This document shows positions 1 to 10,206 of a DNA stretch of 10,206 nucleotides, piece by piece. Positions within the stretch are counted from its first letter, which is position 1. Every line of letters begins with the position of its first letter. The stretch covers positions 1 to 10,206 of the forward strand of contig JAEUMX010000418.1 in assembly GCA_016791285.1 (NCBI GenBank), read 5' to 3'. Source of the stretch: Burkholderiales bacterium (GTDB lineage Bacteria > Pseudomonadota > Gammaproteobacteria > Burkholderiales > JAEUMW01). Under the pieces are notes generated by a model. That model did no database searches and was not told the DNA's origin. It saw only the letters and a list, made by a program, of their open reading frames with translations. The translations under genes and the position numbers were made by a program.

Positions 1-171
1 ATTGCGTGAGGCGGCGGATAGCAGCGCGCGGTCGTTGGCGGCGACCCCCGGGGCAACTTCAACCCTCATTCCCCGAGCCCCGCCTGCGGTAAGCTTGGGC
101 TCCGGCTGCCTGGCGCGGGGTCTTGCATCCGGCATCCAGCCCATTCCGAGCAGCTTGTCTTTAGATGACAT
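1..171 (-). CDS. Unrecognised protein, N-terminal 57 codons (partial, runs off the left edge)
   Basis: A minus-strand reading frame opens with ATG at 169-171 and stays open to the first base of the window. The peptide starts [16 protein letters not shown] and continues with a basic, proline-rich stretch and then [20 protein letters not shown] do not recognise the family. Support for coding is modest: codons end mostly in G or C, the start lies 12 bases after the stop of another minus-strand frame, and neither plus-strand frame here resembles a protein. The only Shine-Dalgarno-like bases (AGGA, 187-190) are too far upstream to be convincing. If real, it is transcribed away from the helicase and could be resident chromosome or another island gene. 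It is too short to assign a function. Confidence 0.4.
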   Translation of the reverse strand, partial: MSSKDKLLGMGWMPDARPRARQPEPKLTAGGARGMRVEVAPGVAANDRALLSAASRN

Positions 172-183
172 GAACCAACGACT

Positions 184-268
184 TCATCCTCGCCGACGGA
201 AGTACGGCCCCCAGCCGTCCTCCACGGGCCGCGTGCGCACGCGGTAGACAAGGTCGTGGGCGGTGAAC
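184..268 (-). pseudogene. Possible C-terminal remnant of a minus-strand gene
   Basis: On the minus strand, about 27 codons ending in TGA at 184-186 read like a real C-terminus ([20 protein letters not shown], then GPYFRRRG). Third positions are rich in G and C. Upstream on that strand the frame runs into the antisense of the helicase N-terminus, which is clearly coded on the plus strand, so the remnant would have lost its 5' part at about 265-271. The downstream minus-strand start at 171 suits a former two-gene operon. This is inference from codon appearance only. The alternative is non-coding leader DNA of the helicase. Confidence 0.25.
229..244. promoter_or_regulatory. 16-bp perfect palindrome in front of the helicase
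   Basis: CCGCGTGCGCACGCGG reads identically on both strands with no mismatch. It sits 12 bases before GTG 256 and 26 bases before TTG 271, between the leftward start at 171 and the rightward helicase. Position and perfect symmetry would suit an operator for a dimeric repressor. A GC-only alternating palindrome can also arise by chance in GC-rich DNA, or as part of the possible minus-strand coding remnant. No regulator gene is adjacent in the window. Confidence 0.25.
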
Positions 269-270
269 GC

Positions 271-1804
<1,534 letters not shown>

Positions 1805-1998
1805 GACCGCGAGTTCGAGGAGTTCGATCGAGACCGTAACCAGATCGTCGGGGTGGAAAAGTGGCACGATAGGCGGTGGCAGGTCGGAGGAGGGGTCATG
1901 AGGCATCGAGACCGAAATGAAGGCATGCGGGAAAACATTGCCGTCGGCGGCTTGCGTGAGGCGCACCACGCGGTGGTCAACCAAGGGGGGTCGATGGG
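1805..1998 (+). other. Decayed tail of the helicase gene / leader of the AlbA_2 gene
   Basis: There is no intact gene here. A plus-strand frame continuing from the helicase reads [20 protein letters not shown]. The PVDREFE part resembles a stretch I recall just before the DUF3883-like end of full-length relatives, which would mean another internal deletion at about 1790-1797. The rest is not recognisable in any frame. The last bases carry a strong purine-rich ribosome site (AAGGGGGG, 1983-1990), 8 bases before the ATG at 1999. Confidence 0.4.
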
Positions 1999-3204
1999 AT
2001 GCGGCTGAGTGATGCCGAACTCGCGGCCCTGCTCGCCGCGCCGGAGTCGGATCGGGTGGAGCGCAAAGAGTCGTTCAAGGGCGACGCGCCGAACACCGTG
2101 CGCGAGGCCGTCTGTGCCTTTGCCAACGACTTGCCCGGCCACGGCGCGTCGGGTGTTGTATTTGTCGGCGTGCGCGACGACGGCACGGCGGCAGGCCTCG
2201 ACGTGACCGACGAACTGCTTCGTACGCTGTCGGACATCAAGACCGACGGCAACATCGTGCCCCCGCCGGCCCTCGTCGTGGAACGCAGGGTACTTCGGGG
2301 CGAGGAGCTGGCGGTCATCACCGTGAATCCTGCGGATGCGCCGCCGGTGCGGTACCGGGGACGGATATGGGTCCGCGTCGGTCCCCGACGCAGCCTCGCG
2401 ACGGCCCAGGACGAACGAATCCTCAACGAGCGTCGTCGGCACCGCGATCGCCCCTTCGACATCCAACCCGTTTCCCAGGCCGCGCTCTCCGATCTCGACC
2501 TGCCGCGCTTCGAGCGAGACTATCTGCCGGTGGCCGTGCCGCCGGACGTGCTCGCTGCGAACACCCGCACTCCTGAGGAGCGGCTGGCCGCCCTGAAGAT
2601 GGTGAGTTCGTTCGACGCGCCGGTGCCCACCGTGCTGGGGGTGCTCGTGCTCGGGAAGGATCCGCGTGCATTCCTGCCTGGCGCCTACGTGCAATTCCTC
2701 CGCGTCCAGGGCACCTCGCTCGCCGATCCCATCCTCGACGAGCAGCTGATCGGCGGGCCGCTGCTGGATACGGCGCGCGCCCTGGACGAGAAGCTGACCG
2801 CCCACAACCGGATCGCCGTGGACTTCACCAGTGCCCAGACCGAGAGCCGCCACCCGCTGTATCCACCAGCAGCGCTGCAGCAGGTGACACGCAACGCGCT
2901 CCTGCACCGCAGCTACGAAGGGACCCACGCGCCGGTTCGGGTGTCGTGGTTCGACGATCGCATCGAGATCTCGAGCCCGGGCGGTCCTTTCGGCGCCGTC
3001 ACCGTCGACAATTTCGGCCAGCCGCACCTTGCCGACTACCGCAACCCGAACGTCGCCGAGGCGATGCGCGTCCTCGGCCTCGTGCAGAAGTTCGGCGCCG
3101 GCATCGCGATCACGCGCGCGGCGCTGCGCGACAATGGTAATCCGGCGCCCGAGTTCACCGTCTCGCCCTCGCACGTGCTGGTCACGCTGAGGTGCGCGCC
3201 GTGA
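1999..3204 (+). CDS. AlbA_2 (Schlafen-type) and GHKL ATP-binding protein
   Basis: A 401-residue two-domain protein, open from end to end. Residues about 15-140 form an AlbA_2/Schlafen-like divergent domain: VERKESF (20-26), AFAND (40-44), VVFVGVRDDG (53-62), and RYRGRIWVRVG followed by RRSLATAQDE. The C-terminal third is a GHKL-type ATPase (HATPase_c_4). It has an N-box NALLHRSYE starting at Asn299, an IEISSPGG segment, and RNPNVAEAMRVLGLVQKFGAGI as the lid/G-box region. The Glu normally four residues before the N-box Asn is Gln295; I believe this is usual in the subfamily, so weak hydrolysis is possible but not shown. In other proteins AlbA_2 domains bind nucleic acid, and some eukaryotic Schlafens cleave tRNA. 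The start is set by the AAGGGGGG site 8 bases upstream. Its stop overlaps the next gene's start (GTGA, 3201-3204), so the two are probably translationally coupled. It recurs beside the ParA/DUF1156 genes; its exact role is unknown. Confidence 0.88.
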   Translation: MRLSDAELAALLAAPESDRVERKESFKGDAPNTVREAVCAFANDLPGHGASGVVFVGVRDDGTAAGLDVTDELLRTLSDIKTDGNIVPPPALVVERRVLRGEELAVITVNPADAPPVRYRGRIWVRVGPRRSLATAQDERILNERRRHRDRPFDIQPVSQAALSDLDLPRFERDYLPVAVPPDVLAANTRTPEERLAALKMVSSFDAPVPTVLGVLVLGKDPRAFLPGAYVQFLRVQGTSLADPILDEQLIGGPLLDTARALDEKLTAHNRIAVDFTSAQTESRHPLYPPAALQQVTRNALLHRSYEGTHAPVRVSWFDDRIEISSPGGPFGAVTVDNFGQPHLADYRNPNVAEAMRVLGLVQKFGAGIAITRAALRDNGNPAPEFTVSPSHVLVTLRCAP

Positions 3205-4184
3205 TCAGCCTCGCCTTCTTTAACAACAAGGGCGGCGTGTGCAAGACCTCGCTGGTGTACCACCTCGCCTGGATGTACGCGGAGCTCGGCCTGCCGGTGC
3301 TGGCGGCAGACCTCGACCCGCAGGCCAACCTGACCTCGATGTGCCTGGAAGACGATCGACTCGAAGTCCTGTGGGACGACGATAGTCGAGAGACGATCCA
3401 CGGCGCGCTGCGCCCGCTGCTCGAGGGCACTGGCGATATCGCGCCGGTGCATGTCGAGGACATCGCGCCCGGGCTGGGGCTCGTGCCGGGCGACCTGCGC
3501 CTGTCGTTGGCGGAGGACGAGTTCTCGAGCCAGTGGCCCGACTGCCTCGATCGTAAGCCCCGGGCCTTCCGCGTGATCTCGGCGCTGTGGCGCATCCTGC
3601 GCGCCGCGGTCGACACCCGCGGCGCGCGCCTCGTGCTCATCGACGTCGGGCCGAATCTCGGCGCGCTCAACCGGACGGCGCTCGTCGCCGCCTCCCACGT
3701 CGCGGTGCCGCTCGCGCCGGACCTATACTCGCTGCAGGGGTTGCGCAACCTGGGGCCGACCTTGCGCCGCTGGCGCAGCGAGTGGGACGAGCGCCGCGCC
3801 CGCAACCCGACGCCCGAGCTCGCCCTGCCCGGGGGCGAGATGCGCCCGGCTGGCTATGTGCTCATGCAGCACGCCATGCGGCTCGACCGCCCGGTGAAGG
3901 CCTACGAGCGCTGGATGGCGCGCATCCCTGACGCCTTCCGGCAGGACGTGATGGCCGAGGCGCCGCAGGCGGCGACGATCGCGATCGATCCGTACTGCCT
4001 CGCGGCGCTCAAGCACTACCGCAGCCTGATGCCGCTGGCCCAGGACGCGCGGAAACCCATGTTCCTGCTCAAGCCGGCCGACGGGGCGATCGGCGGGCAC
4101 GGACAGGCCGTGCGGGACTGCTATGACGACTTCGCGCAGCTCGCGCGCACGCTGGCGCAGCGCATCGGGGTGCCCCTGCCATGA
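3201..4184 (+). CDS. ParA/MinD-like AAA_31 ATPase with an altered Walker A
   Basis: A 327-residue deviant-Walker P-loop ATPase. [12 protein letters not shown] (6-17) is the Walker A with its signature Lys10. Switch I is [10 protein letters not shown] (about 36-45) and the Walker B is VLIDVGPN around Asp148. The last Gly of the KGGxGK motif is Cys14 (TGC for GGC), unusual in a family where this Gly is nearly invariant; see findings. Later segments ([20 protein letters not shown] and [18 protein letters not shown]) match the ParA-like protein I associate with DUF1156/DUF499 loci, not a chromosome or plasmid partitioning ParA; no parB follows. GTG 3201 is preferred because GAGG (3189-3192) lies 8 bases upstream and it gives a 4-bp overlap with the preceding stop; GTG 3192 is an in-frame alternative. 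The 3' end overlaps the methylase start (ATGA, 4181-4184). Probably a nucleotide-dependent switch for the defence complex. Confidence 0.88.
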   Translation: MISLAFFNNKGGVCKTSLVYHLAWMYAELGLPVLAADLDPQANLTSMCLEDDRLEVLWDDDSRETIHGALRPLLEGTGDIAPVHVEDIAPGLGLVPGDLRLSLAEDEFSSQWPDCLDRKPRAFRVISALWRILRAAVDTRGARLVLIDVGPNLGALNRTALVAASHVAVPLAPDLYSLQGLRNLGPTLRRWRSEWDERRARNPTPELALPGGEMRPAGYVLMQHAMRLDRPVKAYERWMARIPDAFRQDVMAEAPQAATIAIDPYCLAALKHYRSLMPLAQDARKPMFLLKPADGAIGGHGQAVRDCYDDFAQLARTLAQRIGVPLP

Positions 4185-5034
4185 CCCATAAGAAGAAGCT
4201 CATAGAAGTCGCCCTCCCGCTCCAGGCAATCAACAAGGCCTCGGCGCGCGAAAAGTCCATCCGCCACGGCCACCCGGGCACCCTGCACCTGTGGTGGGCG
4301 CGGCGGCCCCTGGCGGCGCCACCCGCCGCAAGTTCGTCGCGGCGCTCAAGGCCGAGCTGCCCGCGGCACTGCGCCACCTGCAGGAAGGCAACATCGCCCC
4401 GGTGGACCTGGCGCAGGCCGCCATCGGCCCCGGCATGGCGGTCTATGCGCGCTACGCCAAGGTGCTCGACGCCGAGGGCAAGCCCGTGCCGGTGCGCGAG
4501 GCGCTTTCGCTCGTCAACCAGGTGCTCGACGAGACGCTGGCCGAGCAGGAAGGCGACTTCGACGCCGACAGTCGCTTCGCCATCGCCTGGTTCGAGCAGC
4601 ACGGCCTCAATGAGGGCGAGTACGGCGTGGCCGACGTGCTGGCGCGCGCCAAGAACACGAGCGTCGGCGGGATGGTTGAGGCCGGCATCATTGCCTCCAG
4701 GCGCGGCGAGGTGCGGCTGCTGAAACCCGAGGAACTCCCGGACGACTGGGACCCACGGACCGACACGCGCCTCACCGCCTGGGAAACGGTCCACCACCTG
4801 ATCAGGGTATTGGGCTCCGGGGGCGAGACGGCGGCGGCGGAGTTGCTGAAAAAGCTCGGCGCCCAGGCCGAAGTCGCGCGCGAGCTGGCCTATCGCCTCT
4901 ACCAGCTGTGCGAGCGCAAGAAGCGCGCGGCCGAGGCGCTCGCGTACAACGCGCTCGTCCAGAGCTGGCCGGAGATCGCGCGGCTTGCGCGCGAGGGCGG
5001 CATAGCACAGGCCGAGCAGGGCGAACTCCTGTAA
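4181..5034 (+). pseudogene. DUF1156-type DNA methyltransferase, internally deleted (both ends only)
   Basis: Full-length relatives are adenine-type DNA methylases of roughly 900-1,000 residues. Only the ends remain. Bases 4181-4318 give the DUF1156 N-terminus ([20 protein letters not shown], then the hallmark [12 protein letters not shown]). The sequence then changes frame and continues at about 4319-5034 with the C-terminal part: [57 protein letters not shown] and a closing LAYRLYQLCERKKRAAEALA. The missing middle, by my recall about 600-700 residues, contains the SAM-binding and DPPY catalytic motifs, so no methylation activity is possible. The deletion is also out of frame, so ribosomes starting at ATG 4181 would not read the C-terminal part. 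The start forms a 4-bp overlap with the ParA-like gene, with GGGG ten bases upstream. Loss of the modifying enzyme matters if the neighbours ever relied on methylation for self-recognition. Confidence 0.9.
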
Positions 5035-5117
5035 GCAGGACCGCGCGGCATTCTCGCCCGCACCTCGCGCGGCGCGGCCCGGTGCCGGCGGGATTGCCAG
5101 CAGCGAGGCTTGGATGA

Positions 5118-6245
5118 GTGCGGTTCATGGGCGCGCCTTCTTACAAAAGTGACGCCTTCATCTTCCAAATAAAGCGATCCGTCCTTACAATCATCGGCGT
5201 GGAATCAGGCAAAGATTCGATCCGTCATCGCGCCCTCGTCCTGATCGATGCCGATGGTCGGCGCGTCGGGACCCGTCTGGCGGACGCGGTGGGCATCTCG
5301 CGCCAGGTTGCCAACGGCTACTTGCAGGGCCTCGTGAACGACGGGCTGGTGGAGGCGAAAGGCACGACACGCGCGCGTGCCTACACGCTCAGGACCCAGG
5401 CACAGGTCGAGCAGCCGTATCCCACCGCCGGCCTGCAGGAGGATCTGGTCTGGCGGGAGTTGATCTCCCCGGTCGTCGCGCGCTTCCCGCAGAACGTGCG
5501 CGACATCTGGCACTACGGCACCACCGAGATGATCAACAACGCGATCGATCACTCGGGGGCGGCGGAGGTGCGGGTCACGGCGGCCCGCAACGCGCTGTTT
5601 ACGGACGTGACCGTGGCAGACCGGGGCGAAGGCATCTTCGCGAAGATCCAGCGCGCGCTCGGCTTGCACGACCCGCGCGAGGCGATCCTCGAGCTCGCGA
5701 AAGGCAAGCTCACGACGGCGCCCGAGCATCACACCGGTGAGGGGATCTTCTTCACGTCGCGTGTGATGGACCGCTTCGAGATCGAGTCTCACCACCTCCG
5801 TTTCACCCATGCCGTGAAGGCGGAGGACAAGATCGCCGAGCAGGCCGCGGACTTCGAAGGCACCCGCGTGAGCATGCGGCTCGCGAACGACAGCGCGCGC
5901 ACGCTGGGCGAGGTGTTCGACGCCTACACCGACCCCGAGGAGTACAGCTTCGACAAGACGGTGGTGCCGCTGCGGCTGGCGCAGTACGAGGGCGAGAAGC
6001 TGGTCTCGCGCTCGCAAGCCAAGCGCGTGAGCTATCGATTCGAACGCTTCAAGCGCGTGGAGCTCGACTTCGCCGGCATCACCGACATCGGTCAGGCGTT
6101 TGCCGACGAACTGTTCCGGGTGTTCGCCAATGCGCACCCGCAGATCCGCATCACGCCGCTGAATGCGTCGCCGGCGGTGGCACAGATGATCAGGCGCGCC
6201 GTGGCGGCGCGCGCCGCGCAGGCCGGCAGCTGGACGACGGAGTAA
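5118..6245 (+). CDS. Winged-HTH, GHKL ATPase and STAS-like (DUF4325) fusion protein
   Basis: A 375-residue predicted cytosolic regulator with three parts. Residues about 40-95 form a helix-turn-helix (RLADAVGISRQVANGYLQGL, then a wing before RARAYTL). Residues about 115-265 are a GHKL ATPase with N-box EMINNAIDHS (Glu137, Asn141), G1 box DRGEGI from Asp168, and a lid with TGEGIFFTSRVMD around Gly207. Residues about 310-365 are STAS-like, with VELDFAGITDIGQAFADELF. The protein thus joins in one chain the kinase-like and STAS parts that are separate in anti-sigma partner-switching modules; that comparison is inference. GTG 5118 has GAGG nine bases upstream. ATG 5127 and GTG 5199 are alternatives; codons between 5139 and 5196 are AT-rich and atypical, so 5199 is credible. 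It lies 83 bases after the methylase remnant, where I recall DUF3780 often sitting in related loci. Confidence 0.83.
   Translation: MRFMGAPSYKSDAFIFQIKRSVLTIIGVESGKDSIRHRALVLIDADGRRVGTRLADAVGISRQVANGYLQGLVNDGLVEAKGTTRARAYTLRTQAQVEQPYPTAGLQEDLVWRELISPVVARFPQNVRDIWHYGTTEMINNAIDHSGAAEVRVTAARNALFTDVTVADRGEGIFAKIQRALGLHDPREAILELAKGKLTTAPEHHTGEGIFFTSRVMDRFEIESHHLRFTHAVKAEDKIAEQAADFEGTRVSMRLANDSARTLGEVFDAYTDPEEYSFDKTVVPLRLAQYEGEKLVSRSQAKRVSYRFERFKRVELDFAGITDIGQAFADELFRVFANAHPQIRITPLNASPAVAQMIRRAVAARAAQAGSWTTE
5163..5191 (+). promoter_or_regulatory. Possible sigma-70-like promoter inside the 5' end of the HTH-GHKL-STAS gene
   Basis: TACAAT at 5186-5191 matches five of six bases of the -10 consensus. 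TTCCAA at 5163-5168, with a 17-base spacer, matches three of six of the -35. They lie in a distinctly AT-richer patch (about 5138-5196) within GC-rich DNA. If used, the transcript would start very near GTG 5199 and be leaderless or nearly so. The weak -35 and the possible overlap with coding sequence keep confidence low. Confidence 0.25.
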
Positions 6246-6277
6246 GGAAGAAGAGATGACGATCACCAATCGGGAAC

Positions 6278-6328
6278 GAGAGCGTGAAGAGAAGCGAGAA
6301 ACGAGGAGGCTCTTCTCTCACTGCTCTC
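6278..6328. repeat. Imperfect inverted repeat (long hairpin) upstream of the nucleotidyltransferase
   Basis: GAGAGCGTGAAGAGAAG (6278-6294) can pair with CTTCTCTCACTGCTCTC (6312-6328), giving 16 base pairs with one single-base bulge on each side and a 17-base purine-rich loop. It occupies most of the 108-base gap between the STAS-like gene and the nucleotidyltransferase gene. There is no run of T after the right arm, so it is not a classical intrinsic terminator. It could slow transcription between the genes, act at RNA level, or be the remains of a small repeat element. Confidence 0.5.
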
Positions 6329-6353
6329 CACTCACCTGTAGCAGCGAGATCCC

Positions 6354-6653
6354 ATGCACCCCAGTCTGAACATCGACCCATCGACCCTCGCGCGCTTCTG
6401 CGCGACACACCACATCCGCCGTCTGTCTCTGTTCGGCTCGCAATTGAAGGGCACGGCGGGACCGGACAGCGACATCGACCTGCTGGTGGAGTTCGACCCG
6501 GAGCACATCCCCGGCCTGTTCGGGGTGGCAGGGATGGAAATCGAGCTGTCCGAGTTGCTGGGCCGGAAGGTGGACCTGCGGACGGCGGGCGATCTGTCGC
6601 GATACTTCCGTGACGACGTGGTGCGCACGGCCGAGGTGCAATATGCAGCCTGA
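6354..6653 (+). CDS. MNT-domain nucleotidyltransferase (MntA-type antitoxin)
   Basis: A 99-residue minimal nucleotidyltransferase of the Pol-beta fold. Catalytic residues are all visible: FGSQLKG with Gly28-Ser29, SDIDLLVEF with Asp40 and Asp42, and the third carboxylate Asp74 in KVDLRT. Length is normal for the family. In MntA-HepT pairs the MntA protein adds AMP to the HEPN ribonuclease HepT and silences it. Here the following hepT is cut to a 15-codon stump, so the antitoxin is an orphan in this window. ATG 6354 is the first start in frame, with only a weak GAGA-type ribosome site upstream; the gene ends in an 11-base overlap with the hepT start, the usual arrangement. Whether it now acts on another HEPN protein, such as the one encoded just downstream, is speculation. 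Confidence 0.87.
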   Translation: MHPSLNIDPSTLARFCATHHIRRLSLFGSQLKGTAGPDSDIDLLVEFDPEHIPGLFGVAGMEIELSELLGRKVDLRTAGDLSRYFRDDVVRTAEVQYAA

Positions 6654-6690
6654 AGACCGGGTACGCATCGAACACATGGGAGATCAGTGA
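6643..6690 (+). pseudogene. hepT (DUF86) remnant, first codons only
   Basis: ATG 6643 overlaps the end of the nucleotidyltransferase gene by 11 bases and has GAGG (6632-6635) seven bases upstream. The encoded peptide is [15 protein letters not shown], then [15 protein letters not shown] is what HepT/DUF86 proteins typically start with, directly behind MNT genes; normal length is about 110 residues with an RxxxxH HEPN motif. Everything after residue 12 is gone and the last three codons appear to belong to the leader of the next gene. The GGGAGA that probably serves as ribosome site for the DUF499 gene lies at 6678-6683, inside this stump. Confidence 0.7.
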
Positions 6691-6693
6691 TCC

Positions 6694-10020
<3,327 letters not shown>

Positions 10021-10033
10021 AAGTGAGATTATT

Positions 10034-10109
10034 TGGTAGGCCGTGTAGGGATCGAACCTACGACCAATGGATTAAGAGTCCACTGCTCTACCAGCTGAGC
10101 TAACGGCCC
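10034..10109 (-). tRNA. tRNA-Lys(CTT)
   Basis: A complete 76-base tRNA on the minus strand. The acceptor stem GGGCCGT pairs with ACGGCCT (first pair G-U), followed by discriminator A and an encoded CCA at 10034-10036. The D arm is GCTCAGCTGGTAGAGC. The anticodon loop CTCTTAA has CTT at 10074-10076. The T arm is GTAGG, TTCGATC, CCTAC. Its 3' end faces the DUF499 gene, the orientation expected if an element entered at the tRNA 3' end. Confidence 0.97.
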
Positions 10110-10161
10110 ACAGTTGCTGACTTACAGCGATGTATCGATTGCCGGAGACTCGGGTCGAGAC

Positions 10162-10206
10162 TGGTAGGTCGTGGGAGATTCGAACTCCCGACCAACGGAT
10201 TAAAAG
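10162..10206 (-). tRNA. tRNA-Lys(TTT), 3' part (runs off the right edge)
   Basis: The last 45 bases of a minus-strand tRNA are present: anticodon loop CTTTTAA with TTT at 10202-10204, T arm GGGAG, TTCGAAT, CTCCC, acceptor 3' strand ACGACCT, A and an encoded CCA (10162-10164). It lies 52 bases upstream, in its own direction, of tRNA-Lys(CTT), so the two are probably cotranscribed. The 5' half is outside the window. Confidence 0.93.

Noticed and set aside
1952..1963. 12-base direct repeat TTGCGTGAGGCG, also at 2-13, flanking the helicase
   Set aside because: Tempting as an insertion footprint, but repeats of this length are expected by chance in 10 kb of GC-rich DNA and the flanking bases do not extend the match.
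3201..4184. Plasmid partition gene parA
   Set aside because: No parB or centromere-like repeats follow, and the C-terminal half matches the ParA-like protein of DUF1156 defence loci.
4291..5034. C-terminal methylase fragment as a separate gene starting at GTG 4291
   Set aside because: The first ten or so codons are antisense-like read-through of the N-terminal fragment in another frame and there is no ribosome site; it is better read as the 3' piece of one broken gene.
6256..6369. Small frame of 37 codons with a good ribosome site (AAGGAAG) after the STAS-like gene
   Set aside because: It runs straight through the inverted repeat, giving a low-complexity Arg/Glu stretch and then Cys/Ser/Pro, and overlaps the nucleotidyltransferase start. 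Translation is possible but nothing supports a functional peptide.

Overview
The window is GC-rich DNA of a proteobacterial type. Both tRNAs encode their own CCA, codons end mostly in G or C, and start regions carry Shine-Dalgarno sites; the exact lineage cannot be read from this sequence. It looks like the right-hand part of a defence island that ends at a tandem pair of tRNA-Lys genes.

Layout. Positions 1-171 hold the first 57 codons of an unrecognised minus-strand gene that leaves the window. Positions 184 to about 270 look like the tail of another minus-strand gene, cut off where the plus-strand operon begins. A broken SF2/SNF2-type helicase follows (about 271-1800, one frameshift and at least two internal deletions). 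Then come an intact AlbA_2/GHKL ATPase (1999-3204), a ParA/MinD-like ATPase (3201-4184) and a DUF1156-type DNA methyltransferase reduced to its two ends (4181-5034). The last three are joined by 4-bp stop/start overlaps. Next are a one-polypeptide HTH, GHKL ATPase and STAS-like protein (5118-6245), an MNT-type nucleotidyltransferase (6354-6653) followed by a 15-codon stump of its HepT partner, and a full-length DUF499 protein with an N-terminal Swt1-like HEPN domain and an AAA+ core (6694-10020). Thirteen bases after its stop lies the 3' end of tRNA-Lys(CTT), then part of tRNA-Lys(TTT), both on the minus strand.

How the genes fit together. Helicase, DUF1156 methylase, DUF499 ATPase and the ParA-like protein recur together in a predicted anti-phage system, often with DUF3780 and a PLD nuclease, as reported (from memory) in comparative surveys of defence islands. 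Here the methylase has lost every catalytic motif and the helicase is interrupted, while the HEPN-AAA+ protein and the two GHKL proteins are open from end to end. The locus is therefore either a decaying system or one whose surviving parts have been reused. If the breaks are assembly errors, it is an ordinary intact member; read mapping would tell these apart.
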